DNA of 7,557 nucleotides from JAHFOW01 sp964370795 (GTDB lineage Bacteria; Planctomycetota; Brocadiia; Brocadiales; Brocadiaceae), in the NCBI GenBank assembly GCA_964370795.1, contig CAYJME010000165.1, forward strand, positions 1 through 7,557, written 5' to 3'. This document shows positions 1-5,402 of the stretch, piece by piece. A program made the translations under genes and the position numbers. Numbering within the stretch: the first letter of the stretch is position 1; each line of letters begins with the position of its first letter. A model generated the notes under the pieces. It did not search any database. It saw only the letters and a list, made by a program, of their open reading frames with translations, and was not told the origin of the DNA.

Positions 1-30
1 ACCAGCCGAGGTCTTGTGAAAAGCAGCCGC

Positions 31-50
31 AGCCGGTTTAACGGCTTTTT
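31..50 (+). terminator. Terminator-like hairpin of an upstream transcription unit
   Basis: AGCCG (31-35) pairs with CGGCT (42-46) around a six-base loop and runs into five T residues (46-50), the form of a small Rho-independent terminator. Reading frames entering from the left edge stop at 17-19, 39-41 or 58-60. The stop at 17-19 would leave the hairpin just downstream of a gene end. The stem is short (5 bp), so this is moderate evidence only, and the upstream gene cannot be identified. Confidence 0.45.
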
Positions 51-83
51 GGCTATTTAATATCTTTTACATAAAATAAATTA

Positions 84-111
84 TTGACATACCTAAGTAA
101 AGTGCTATTAT
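84..111 (+). promoter_or_regulatory. Sigma70-type promoter of the lipoprotein gene
   Basis: A perfect -35 box TTGACA (84-89) is followed after 16 bp by TATTAT (106-111), a 5/6 match to the -10 consensus. The predicted transcription start is near 118. This leaves a leader of about 33 nt that carries a strong ribosome binding site, GGAGG at 138-142, 8 nt before the ATG at 151. The lipoprotein gene therefore looks like it starts its own transcript. Confidence 0.7.
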
Positions 112-150
112 GCTTGAGTAGTTTACCCAGAGTACACGGAGGATATTTAA

Positions 151-1113
151 ATGGCAAACACTATAAATAAATACCTGATAAGATACATTTGGGTTCCAAT
201 GTTTTTCCTTATTGGTTGTTCTTCTCTGCCAGATAAAAGGGTTGACAATACTGCTGATTGTAGCAGACTGGAAAAGCGGGTCGACGATTTATCAGGTACG
301 ATAAACCTTATTGTAAACGATGGAAACAGACTCCATAACGATATACAAGAAGTGAAGGCGTACAAAGATGCTGTGGAACAAAAGATAGAAAAATTAACCG
401 AGCGCCTCAGAAATTTGGATGAATGCCTTGCGAAAATCGATACTTCGATAAAAACCATGGAAGCTGCCAGCTCATCAGCAGGAAAAACTGGTGTGGAGAA
501 AATGGGCCAGTCTACGGCCGAAGGTATGCCGAAAGCCCTTCAGGAAATGATACAGACAAATGAGGTGAAGTCTGGTATCACTCTGCCAAGACGGGAAGCG
601 GCCGGTGTCGGCGAGACGAAGGTTGAAGAAGTAAAAAAAGATTATGAAGAAAGGACACAGACGGCCGATGCCAAGCCTGACGCCTCACCGCCAGGGCAGG
701 AAACAACCGTAATCAGTAAGATCCGTGAACTGATAAGGATTGAAGATATACAAAAAGGCGCTGAAGAAAAGATACAAACAGTCGAGGAGAAGCCTGCCGT
801 CATACCACAAAAACTGGAAACAGCTGTGATTGGCGAGATCAGTGAACAGACGAAAAGAGAATTATTTATAAAAGGCAATATTACCCGGCTTGCAGAAACA
901 GAGTTTCCCGATAATAAGGGCATTCAGTGGAACATCCTTGGCTTTGAGCACAAGGCGCATTTAACCCACGTAGAGGCAGAGCCTGTTTCTGCAACCCTTG
1001 CTTATCCACGTTTTAAATTTGTCGTATCTTTTAAAAATCCAGAACCCCCCCGTGTTATCGGGTTGTTCTGTTTTAAAGATGGTCAATATAGCTTGTGGAG
1101 CGCAAAGAAATAA
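151..1113 (+). CDS. Repeat-containing coiled-coil lipoprotein of unknown function
   Basis: 320 aa. The N-terminus has a short charged start, a hydrophobic segment (about 9-21) and a lipobox L20-I21-G22-C23. Signal peptidase II should cleave before Cys23, and Ser at +2 and +3 favours sorting to the outer membrane if the cell has a Lol system. Residues about 36-105 are charged and heptad-like, predicting a coiled coil. Residues about 130-238 hold three degenerate repeats, each opening with a (I/T)-Q-T motif (134-136, 169-171, 208-210) inside a Lys/Glu/Pro-rich linker. Residues about 240-320 look globular, with alternating hydrophobic strands and several aromatics (Trp260, Tyr285, Phe288, Phe290, Trp316). 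The start is fixed by GGAGG 8 nt upstream and a good promoter. The layout resembles a membrane-anchored protein with a stalk and a flexible spacer carrying a terminal domain into the periplasm. I do not recognise the C-terminal domain. The gene is monocistronic. Confidence 0.85.
   Translation: MANTINKYLIRYIWVPMFFLIGCSSLPDKRVDNTADCSRLEKRVDDLSGTINLIVNDGNRLHNDIQEVKAYKDAVEQKIEKLTERLRNLDECLAKIDTSIKTMEAASSSAGKTGVEKMGQSTAEGMPKALQEMIQTNEVKSGITLPRREAAGVGETKVEEVKKDYEERTQTADAKPDASPPGQETTVISKIRELIRIEDIQKGAEEKIQTVEEKPAVIPQKLETAVIGEISEQTKRELFIKGNITRLAETEFPDNKGIQWNILGFEHKAHLTHVEAEPVSATLAYPRFKFVVSFKNPEPPRVIGLFCFKDGQYSLWSAKK
538..864 (+). repeat. Three degenerate tandem repeats inside the lipoprotein gene
   Basis: Three in-frame units of about 35-39 codons start near residues 130, 165 and 204. 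Shared positions are an acidic/amide start, then I/T-Q-T, a Lys about five residues on, a Pro-containing stretch, then E-(T/A)-(A/T)-(G/V)-(V/I). Units 2 and 3 are the closest, sharing E-E-x-x-Q-T, then K-P, then E-T-x-V-I. The similarity is also visible at DNA level (for example GAAA-GA-ACA-AC near 649, 766 and 544), which suggests old internal duplication rather than convergent low complexity. The units are quite diverged. Confidence 0.65.
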
Positions 1114-1144
1114 ATTTTGTAATAGTTTATCGCCGAGGATGCAG

Positions 1145-1183
1145 AGAAATACGCGAAAAGGGGTAATTTCGCATACTATTTCT
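1145..1183 (+). terminator. Imperfect hairpin downstream of the lipoprotein gene
   Basis: AGAAATA (1145-1151) pairs with TATTTCT (1177-1183), and GCGAAA (1153-1158) pairs with TTTCGC (1167-1172). These form a 13-bp interrupted stem with an asymmetric internal loop (1 versus 4 nt) and an 8-nt apical loop. It lies 31 nt after the lipoprotein stop codon and is followed by GTTTGTTCTT, only a weak U-tract. It may end the lipoprotein transcript. Its left arm overlaps sequence resembling a dispersed 'CGCAGAG'-type repeat, so it may instead be a repeat remnant. Confidence 0.4.
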
Positions 1184-1194
1184 GTTTGTTCTTA

Positions 1195-1227
1195 GTCTGT
1201 CACCCCGTTCCTCGCAATGACATTTGC
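1195..1227 (-). repeat. Possible dispersed intergenic repeat fragment
   Basis: Read on the minus strand this stretch contains CATTGCGAGGAACGGGGTGA. It closely resembles the GTCATTGCGAGG-type intergenic repeat I recall as occurring in many copies in several environmental bacterial genomes. It sits in the non-coding gap between the convergent lipoprotein and YihY-family genes, a usual place for such elements. Only this one copy is in the window, so repetition cannot be shown here. Confidence 0.3.
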
Positions 1228-1256
1228 ACGGTATATTTTTTTTCTGAAATCCTATA

Positions 1257-3014
1257 CTAATTTTTATTGGTCGGTTTTTCATCTTGAACAATATCTTTTA
1301 AGGTAATTTGCATACTTTCCTGGATCTTATTCTGAATATCGTCAACAAACCTTGCTATTCTCTGGTCATGAAGCGTCATGGGAATGGGATCAAATTTCTC
1401 GCCAGCGTTCCTCATGGCATTTAGAACTTCCGTCATGTAAATCGACCCCAGGTCTCTGCCAGGTACATAATAAATACCTTTTTCTGCCGGAATTTCCAAA
1501 ATCAGCGACGCCTTCAAGAGTTCGGAAATAATATCCTGAACTAGACCGTACGGGACGTTGAAAGCCTTTGATAATCGACCATTCGACCATTTTTCTCCCT
1601 TTCCATCGAAAAACTGAGCGCAAATACGTTCCATAATAATAAGCCCCAAAAGCTCGCGAGATGCATAATTTATGTTAAGAGACCGCTCCCCCGGCCTAAG
1701 GGTGTTGATATTTTGAATTACATACGAAACCACGGCACCGAGAAGCACGACAGCCCAGCTTGCTTGCAACCAGACAAGAAAAAAAGGGATTGCCGCAAAA
1801 GCCCCGTAGATAACATTATATCGGGAAAGACCAATCTGGCTTTTCAAAAAGAAGGCCTGGAGGATGTAAAAAACCGTTCCGCCTGCAATCCCGCCAATCA
1901 CGCCAGGAATGATCTTAACCTTCGCGTTGGGAAGAAACATATACACGGAAATAAACGCCATCCATAATGAAACAATCGGCAGAAACCATCCCAACATGCT
2001 CAGGTAAAGTTTTTCGATCCATACTTTATGTAAAAAGGCAACTAATTTTTCATTGGTCAGGGCCGCTGTAACGGTCGTAGAAGTAAGGAGGAGGATGGGA
2101 ACGATAATTAACATACTGGTATAGTCGGTAAACTTTCTGAAGATTGAACGGGATTTCCTGACCTTCCAGACATCGTTGAAGGACATTTCTATTTTTCCGA
2201 GCGTCCTGATCACAATAAAAAGAAGCACGAGGAGTCCAATCGTTCCCAAATATCCAAAGCTTGTCCTGTCTACAAAATGCATGATATGTTCTTTAAATTG
2301 TAATGCGCTTAAACTGATATTTTGAGGAAGTGAAAATTTGGCATTCTCAAATCGTTCTTTCAGATCTTTCTTTGCGTTTTTGTGGTTCAAATCAACCGTG
2401 TTTACAATGACAGAAAGCTCTATTTTATAGTCTTCCATGGCGTCTTTAATTTTTGCATAATCTGAATATTGATCGTGTCCCTGTTCCGGAACATCAGGTA
2501 TGTGTGCTTTTGAAACATCTGATAAGGAATATTTTTCTTCTGATAAAACTGTTTTATCAAAATTTTCAATTATATCCAGAAGTTCGTTTTGGGTGGATGG
2601 CTTCGAAAAGTCTAAGGAATTAATTTGTTTAAAAAGCCTTCGTTTAAGATGAGTGAAGAGAGAAGCTCCTTCGCCGCCAGGGAGGCTTGAAATGTGTGTG
2701 TCTATTTTTTTATTAAGCGCCTTTTCCGCTCCGAGACCTTTTGATACAGAGAGTATAAAAGCCAGGAGGGGAACAAGCGACACCAGTGAGATAAAGGTCA
2801 GAGCTGAGGCCTTTAATGGACACCGGCCACCAATAAATTCAGTTACAACAAGGTAACAAAACCTCAGTAATTTAAAAAAAAGATTTTTTAAAGTAAAAGA
2901 CTTTACATCTACAATCCAAAGATCAGTCTCGATGAATATTTTTACTTTGTTATAAAAAGAAAAAGGATTTTTCAATATCACACCTGTTTTTTTAGTACAA
3001 TCCAGCAAAACCAA
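1257..3014 (-). CDS. YihY/virulence factor BrkB family membrane protein with large loop insertion
   Basis: 585 aa from the longest reading. YihY/BrkB proteins are integral inner-membrane proteins of about 290-420 aa, once misnamed RNase BN; their function is uncertain and transport has been proposed. Predicted membrane segments lie near residues 72-91, 254-271, 299-318, 337-360, 370-391 and 402-432. Family hallmarks are C65-P-L-K-A-S-A-L-T-F just before segment 1, Y399-N-x-x-Y-G-x-F-A-A-I-P, and W415-L-Q-A-S-W near the end of the membrane core. Two parts are unusual. About 160 charged residues (92-253) lie between segments 1 and 2, where I recall roughly 40 in E. coli YihY. A C-terminal soluble tail (433-585) contains a winged-helix-like stretch (about 450-520). 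The start is uncertain because there is no in-frame ATG before the membrane core. TTG at 3014 is the outermost. TTG at 2975, with AGGTG 5-6 nt upstream, or GTG at 2981 are good alternatives giving about 572-574 aa. The gene is divergent from the HAD phosphatase gene. Confidence 0.9.
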   Translation of the reverse strand: MVLLDCTKKTGVILKNPFSFYNKVKIFIETDLWIVDVKSFTLKNLFFKLLRFCYLVVTEFIGGRCPLKASALTFISLVSLVPLLAFILSVSKGLGAEKALNKKIDTHISSLPGGEGASLFTHLKRRLFKQINSLDFSKPSTQNELLDIIENFDKTVLSEEKYSLSDVSKAHIPDVPEQGHDQYSDYAKIKDAMEDYKIELSVIVNTVDLNHKNAKKDLKERFENAKFSLPQNISLSALQFKEHIMHFVDRTSFGYLGTIGLLVLLFIVIRTLGKIEMSFNDVWKVRKSRSIFRKFTDYTSMLIIVPILLLTSTTVTAALTNEKLVAFLHKVWIEKLYLSMLGWFLPIVSLWMAFISVYMFLPNAKVKIIPGVIGGIAGGTVFYILQAFFLKSQIGLSRYNVIYGAFAAIPFFLVWLQASWAVVLLGAVVSYVIQNINTLRPGERSLNINYASRELLGLIIMERICAQFFDGKGEKWSNGRLSKAFNVPYGLVQDIISELLKASLILEIPAEKGIYYVPGRDLGSIYMTEVLNAMRNAGEKFDPIPMTLHDQRIARFVDDIQNKIQESMQITLKDIVQDEKPTNKN

Positions 3015-3047
3015 GTTTAAAGATGTTTATTGCCATAACTTTAATGC

Positions 3048-3076
3048 ATTTTATGGAAATAGAACAATATAATCAA
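3048..3076 (-). promoter_or_regulatory. Candidate sigma70 promoter of the YihY-family gene
   Basis: On the minus strand TTGATT (3071-3076) is followed after exactly 17 bp by TAAAAT (3048-3053), which match the -35 consensus at 4/6 and the -10 at 5/6. Transcription would start near 3041, giving a leader of about 27 nt to the outermost TTG or about 65 nt to the TTG at 2975. Position and spacing fit the gene, but the region is AT-rich, so chance matches are possible. I found no equally clear promoter for the divergent phosphatase gene in 3077-3258. Confidence 0.45.
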
Positions 3077-3258
3077 GCCAAATTAGACGCCGATTGTTGT
3101 TATTCTTTAATCAGCCACATGGGGGTCTGGAAATAAATCCCCGTCTCTTGTTTTAATCATGCTGGCGTAATCTCCTTTCGCTTTTCCTGGATTTATGATA
3201 AAAGTTATAGTTGTGAAAAGGGCTTACGAAGACTTGATAATTGATAAAAGATGTTAAA

Positions 3259-3936
3259 ATGAAAATACCTATACTTTTTGAAGCTATACTCTTTGATCTT
3301 GATGGAACACTCCTCGATACCCTGGAAGACCTGGCTGATGCGGCAAACCACGCCCTCGCAAGAAATGGATTTCCCGGTCATCCGATGGACGCCTACCGGC
3401 ATATGGTGGGTGATGGGGTTGCAGTGCTGATACACCGTGCATTACCGGAAGACAAACGAAACGAAGATATCATCCGTGTCTGCATTCAGGCATTTCGAGA
3501 AGAATACGCCCGAACCTGGTATGTAAAAACGAAACCTTATGACGGCGTGGCAGAAATGCTTGATAGGCTGGCTGCACATGGTATAAAAATGGCCGTTTTG
3601 TCGAACAAGCCGGATGAATTTACCAAACAATGCGTAACTGAATTCCTCCCGAAATGGCACTTTAACCTGGTTATGGGTCACAACAATTCATTCCCTCTAA
3701 AGCCAGACCCGGCAAGCGCAGGGGCAATTGCCCGATGTTTAAATATTCCACCGTCTCAATTTATATATCTTGGAGATACTGCTATTGATATGAAGACGGC
3801 TGTAACTGCCGGCATGTTTCCCGTAGGGGCACTGTGGGGTTTTCGTACGGGAAAAGAGTTGCTGGAAAACGGGGCACAGGTGCTGGTTAAAAAACCACAG
3901 GAAATTTTATGTCTTCTTGATTTGAACAATCGCTAA
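3259..3936 (+). CDS. gph: HAD-family phosphatase, phosphoglycolate phosphatase-like
   Basis: 225 aa from the ATG at 3259. This is a soluble cytoplasmic haloacid-dehalogenase phosphatase. Motif I is D13-L-D15-G-T (nucleophile and acid/base), motif II is S115-N-K, motif III is K148-P-D-P, and motif IV is G172-D173-x-x-x-D177 for Mg2+. A helical C1-type cap occupies about residues 20-90. The pattern D-L-D-G-T-L-x-D-T with L-S-N-K-P and K-P-D-P is typical of Gph (2-phosphoglycolate phosphatase) and the related PpaX pyrophosphatase, and sequence alone does not settle the substrate. All catalytic residues are present and the length is normal. The ATG gives the usual short lead before motif I but lacks a visible Shine-Dalgarno. 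A TTG at 3241 in frame would add six residues and has no better site. The next gene downstream is an SbtA-type permease 470 bp away, behind a hairpin, so it is probably a separate transcript. Confidence 0.88.
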   Translation: MKIPILFEAILFDLDGTLLDTLEDLADAANHALARNGFPGHPMDAYRHMVGDGVAVLIHRALPEDKRNEDIIRVCIQAFREEYARTWYVKTKPYDGVAEMLDRLAAHGIKMAVLSNKPDEFTKQCVTEFLPKWHFNLVMGHNNSFPLKPDPASAGAIARCLNIPPSQFIYLGDTAIDMKTAVTAGMFPVGALWGFRTGKELLENGAQVLVKKPQEILCLLDLNNR

Positions 3937-3992
3937 TAAAGAAACAAATTTATGTCTTGTCCTATTGCGGGATAACTATTACTGTAAAGTTT

Positions 3993-4019
3993 ATAATTCC
4001 TGAACATTTCAGGAATTAT
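3993..4019. terminator. Perfect 12-bp hairpin after the phosphatase gene
   Basis: ATAATTCCTGAA (3993-4004) and TTCAGGAATTAT (4008-4019) form a perfect 12-bp stem with a 3-nt CAT loop, 57 nt downstream of the phosphatase stop codon. It has no T-run on either side, so it is not a textbook Rho-independent terminator. It may stabilise the 3' end of the phosphatase mRNA, act as a weak terminator, or be a protein-binding palindrome. Confidence 0.5.
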
Positions 4020-4305
4020 CTAAAACCACATAAGAATTCTCTTTTAAGATATTTCATACAGATACGAATGCACAGTGTAAGAAAAATTTCAAACATGCAA
4101 CATTTAGACATTTTCCAGAGACATTCCCTGGATACGGATAATACCATTGTTCCCGGGTGCAAACCATTGGTATCTCAACAACAATATCGTGCTTAAAAAT
4201 AAAAGACCGGTTTGGAATAATATTTGTTTTAAGTCTGGCCAAACCTTTGCAATGATCCACACAAGGGAATTATTGTGCAGGCTTTCTGTGCATAAAATCA
4301 GGCAT

Positions 4306-4321
4306 TGTGGATAACCTCACA
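4306..4321. promoter_or_regulatory. CRP/FNR-family-like operator upstream of the permease operon
   Basis: TGTGG-ATAACC-TCACA matches the classical CRP palindrome TGTGA-N6-TCACA at 9 of 10 defined positions. Its centre (4313.5) lies about 93 bp before the permease ATG. A weak -10 candidate (AATATT, 4363-4368) would place the transcription start near 4375, with the operator about 61-62 bp upstream, the usual class I activator spacing. That promoter has no recognisable -35, as can happen for activator-dependent promoters. This is a motif match only; no regulator gene is in the window. Confidence 0.35.
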
Positions 4322-4396
4322 GATGCGGTCCGGCTGGTCGTCTCTCTTTTGCCCATGGTACCAATATTTTATTGAGATACTTTCTTCTGATACTTT

Positions 4397-4400
4397 GGAG
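4397..4400 (+). promoter_or_regulatory. Ribosome binding site fixing the permease start
   Basis: GGAG lies 6 nt before the ATG at 4407. It supports this start over an in-frame upstream ATG at 4305. The upstream start has no Shine-Dalgarno, would add 34 residues with no family resemblance, and would overlap the CRP-like palindrome. Confidence 0.75.
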
Positions 4401-4406
4401 ATACAT

Positions 4407-5399
4407 ATGGACTATGCCCTTGTCGTAAATAACCTGGCGCACCCTCCTGTCCTCTTCTTCTTTCTTGGAATGATTGCGACATTCTGCAAATCCGATCTTA
4501 AAATACCGGACCCATTACCCAAGCTTTTTTCGCTTTATTTGCTCCTTGCTATAGGGTTTCATGGAGGCGTTGAACTTCGTAAAACGGGCATCAACCAGGA
4601 AGTTATCTTTGCCCTATCCGCTGCCATGTTAATGGCAGTTATTGTGCCTATATATGCATTCTTCATTTTGAGGATCAAACTGGATGTTTATAATGCCGCT
4701 GCAATTGCTGCAACCTACGGTTCTATCAGTGCAGTAACGTTTATTACAGCCGTTACCTTTCTCCAAACATTGGGTCTTGAACCCGGAGGCTATATGGTAG
4801 CAGCATTGGCCCTTATGGAGTCGCCGGCAATTGTTGTTGGCATTATCCTGGCAAGGATTTTCGCCCGAAACAAAGAAAATAACACATTTTCCTGGAAAAT
4901 GGTTATGAAAGAGGCATTCCTGAATGGTTCTGTGTTACTGATAACAGGCAGTCTTTTAATAGGATTGGCTTCCGGGGAGGAAGGATGGGACACCTTAAAG
5001 CCCTTTACCAAAGACATATTCAAAGGGATGCTCAGTTTTTTCCTCCTTGATATGGGAATTCTGGCCGCAAAGAGAATCGGCGACTTAAAAAGTACTGGAT
5101 TTTTTCTCCCTCCTTTTGCTATATTGGTACCTGTTCTCAATGCGTGTATTGGTATTCTTATAGCGAGGCTTATCGGTTTGCAGCCACAAAACACCCTGAT
5201 GCTTTCGGTACTCTGTGCGAGCGCATCATATATAGCAGTTCCGGCAGCGATGAGGCTATCGCTTCCCGAAGCGAATCCGAGTTTGTTCGTATCTATGGCG
5301 CTGGCGATTACCTTTCCGTTCAATATTATTATTGGAATACCTCTGTATTATTTTTTGATTAATAAATTTAATGACTTGGTTCCGGTAGTGTGGAAATAA
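4407..5399 (+). CDS. sbtA: SbtA-family sodium-dependent bicarbonate-type permease
   Basis: 330 aa, about ten hydrophobic segments in two halves. This matches the SbtA/DUF897 fold of two inverted five-helix repeats in the cytoplasmic membrane. Family features are G50-F-H-G-G-V-E-L in helix 2, the discontinuous-helix motif T103-Y-G-S-I-S-A-V-T-F in repeat 1, M137-E-S-P-A after it, and S272-A-S-Y-I-A-V-P-A-A-M-R in repeat 2, followed by L-P-E-A-N-P-S. Cyanobacterial SbtA is a Na+/HCO3- symporter of about 374 aa. This one is shorter, mainly because the cytosolic linker between the halves (about residues 151-170) is brief. From memory, Synechocystis SbtA has GAVSGST and SSSDISGPP at the two motifs, so the substrate site differs. 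Bicarbonate is the family default but is unproven here. The start is set by GGAG 6 nt upstream. A PII-like gene follows after 3 bp, the arrangement of sbtA-sbtB operons. Confidence 0.88.
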   Translation: MDYALVVNNLAHPPVLFFFLGMIATFCKSDLKIPDPLPKLFSLYLLLAIGFHGGVELRKTGINQEVIFALSAAMLMAVIVPIYAFFILRIKLDVYNAAAIAATYGSISAVTFITAVTFLQTLGLEPGGYMVAALALMESPAIVVGIILARIFARNKENNTFSWKMVMKEAFLNGSVLLITGSLLIGLASGEEGWDTLKPFTKDIFKGMLSFFLLDMGILAAKRIGDLKSTGFFLPPFAILVPVLNACIGILIARLIGLQPQNTLMLSVLCASASYIAVPAAMRLSLPEANPSLFVSMALAITFPFNIIIGIPLYYFLINKFNDLVPVVWK

Positions 5400-5402
5400 A
5401 TT

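Larger units (their letters stand above)
3937..4406. other. Non-coding interval between phosphatase and permease genes
   Basis: 470 bp without a credible gene. Short open frames on both strands (about 68-79 codons) have no ribosome binding site and no protein-like composition. From left to right it holds a perfect 12-bp hairpin (3993-4019), then a weak stem ATACCA/TGGTAT (4141-4146, 4168-4173) that encloses two copies of ACCATTG. Next come a GGTTTGG/CCAAACC stem (4209-4215, 4239-4245), a TGTGCA direct repeat (4274-4279, 4287-4292), the CRP-like palindrome (4306-4321), and a GATACTTT direct repeat (4376-4383, 4389-4396) ending at the permease ribosome binding site. The stretch could be a long leader or regulatory region for the permease operon. 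I cannot match it to a known riboswitch. Confidence 0.6.

Noticed and set aside
3121..3142. GGGGG/CCCC stem in the divergent promoter region, considered as a terminator or regulatory RNA
   Set aside because: There are only about four to five G-C pairs around a 12-nt loop, with no T-run directly after it and no support from gene ends, since both flanking genes point away.
3957..4260. Short open frames on both strands in the phosphatase-permease gap
   Set aside because: They have no Shine-Dalgarno and an unbiased residue composition, and they run through hairpins and repeats. A small protein cannot be excluded but nothing supports one.
4305..4406. A 34-residue N-terminal extension of the permease from an upstream ATG
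   Set aside because: The extension has no ribosome binding site and unlikely sequence (several Trp and Cys in a short stretch), while the ATG at 4407 has GGAG at ideal spacing and gives the family-typical N-terminus.
4790..5323. A 177-codon open frame antisense to the permease gene
   Set aside because: It lies wholly inside a strongly conserved membrane-protein gene, has no ribosome binding site that stands out, and its translation shows no recognisable domain. It is a by-product of permease codon use.
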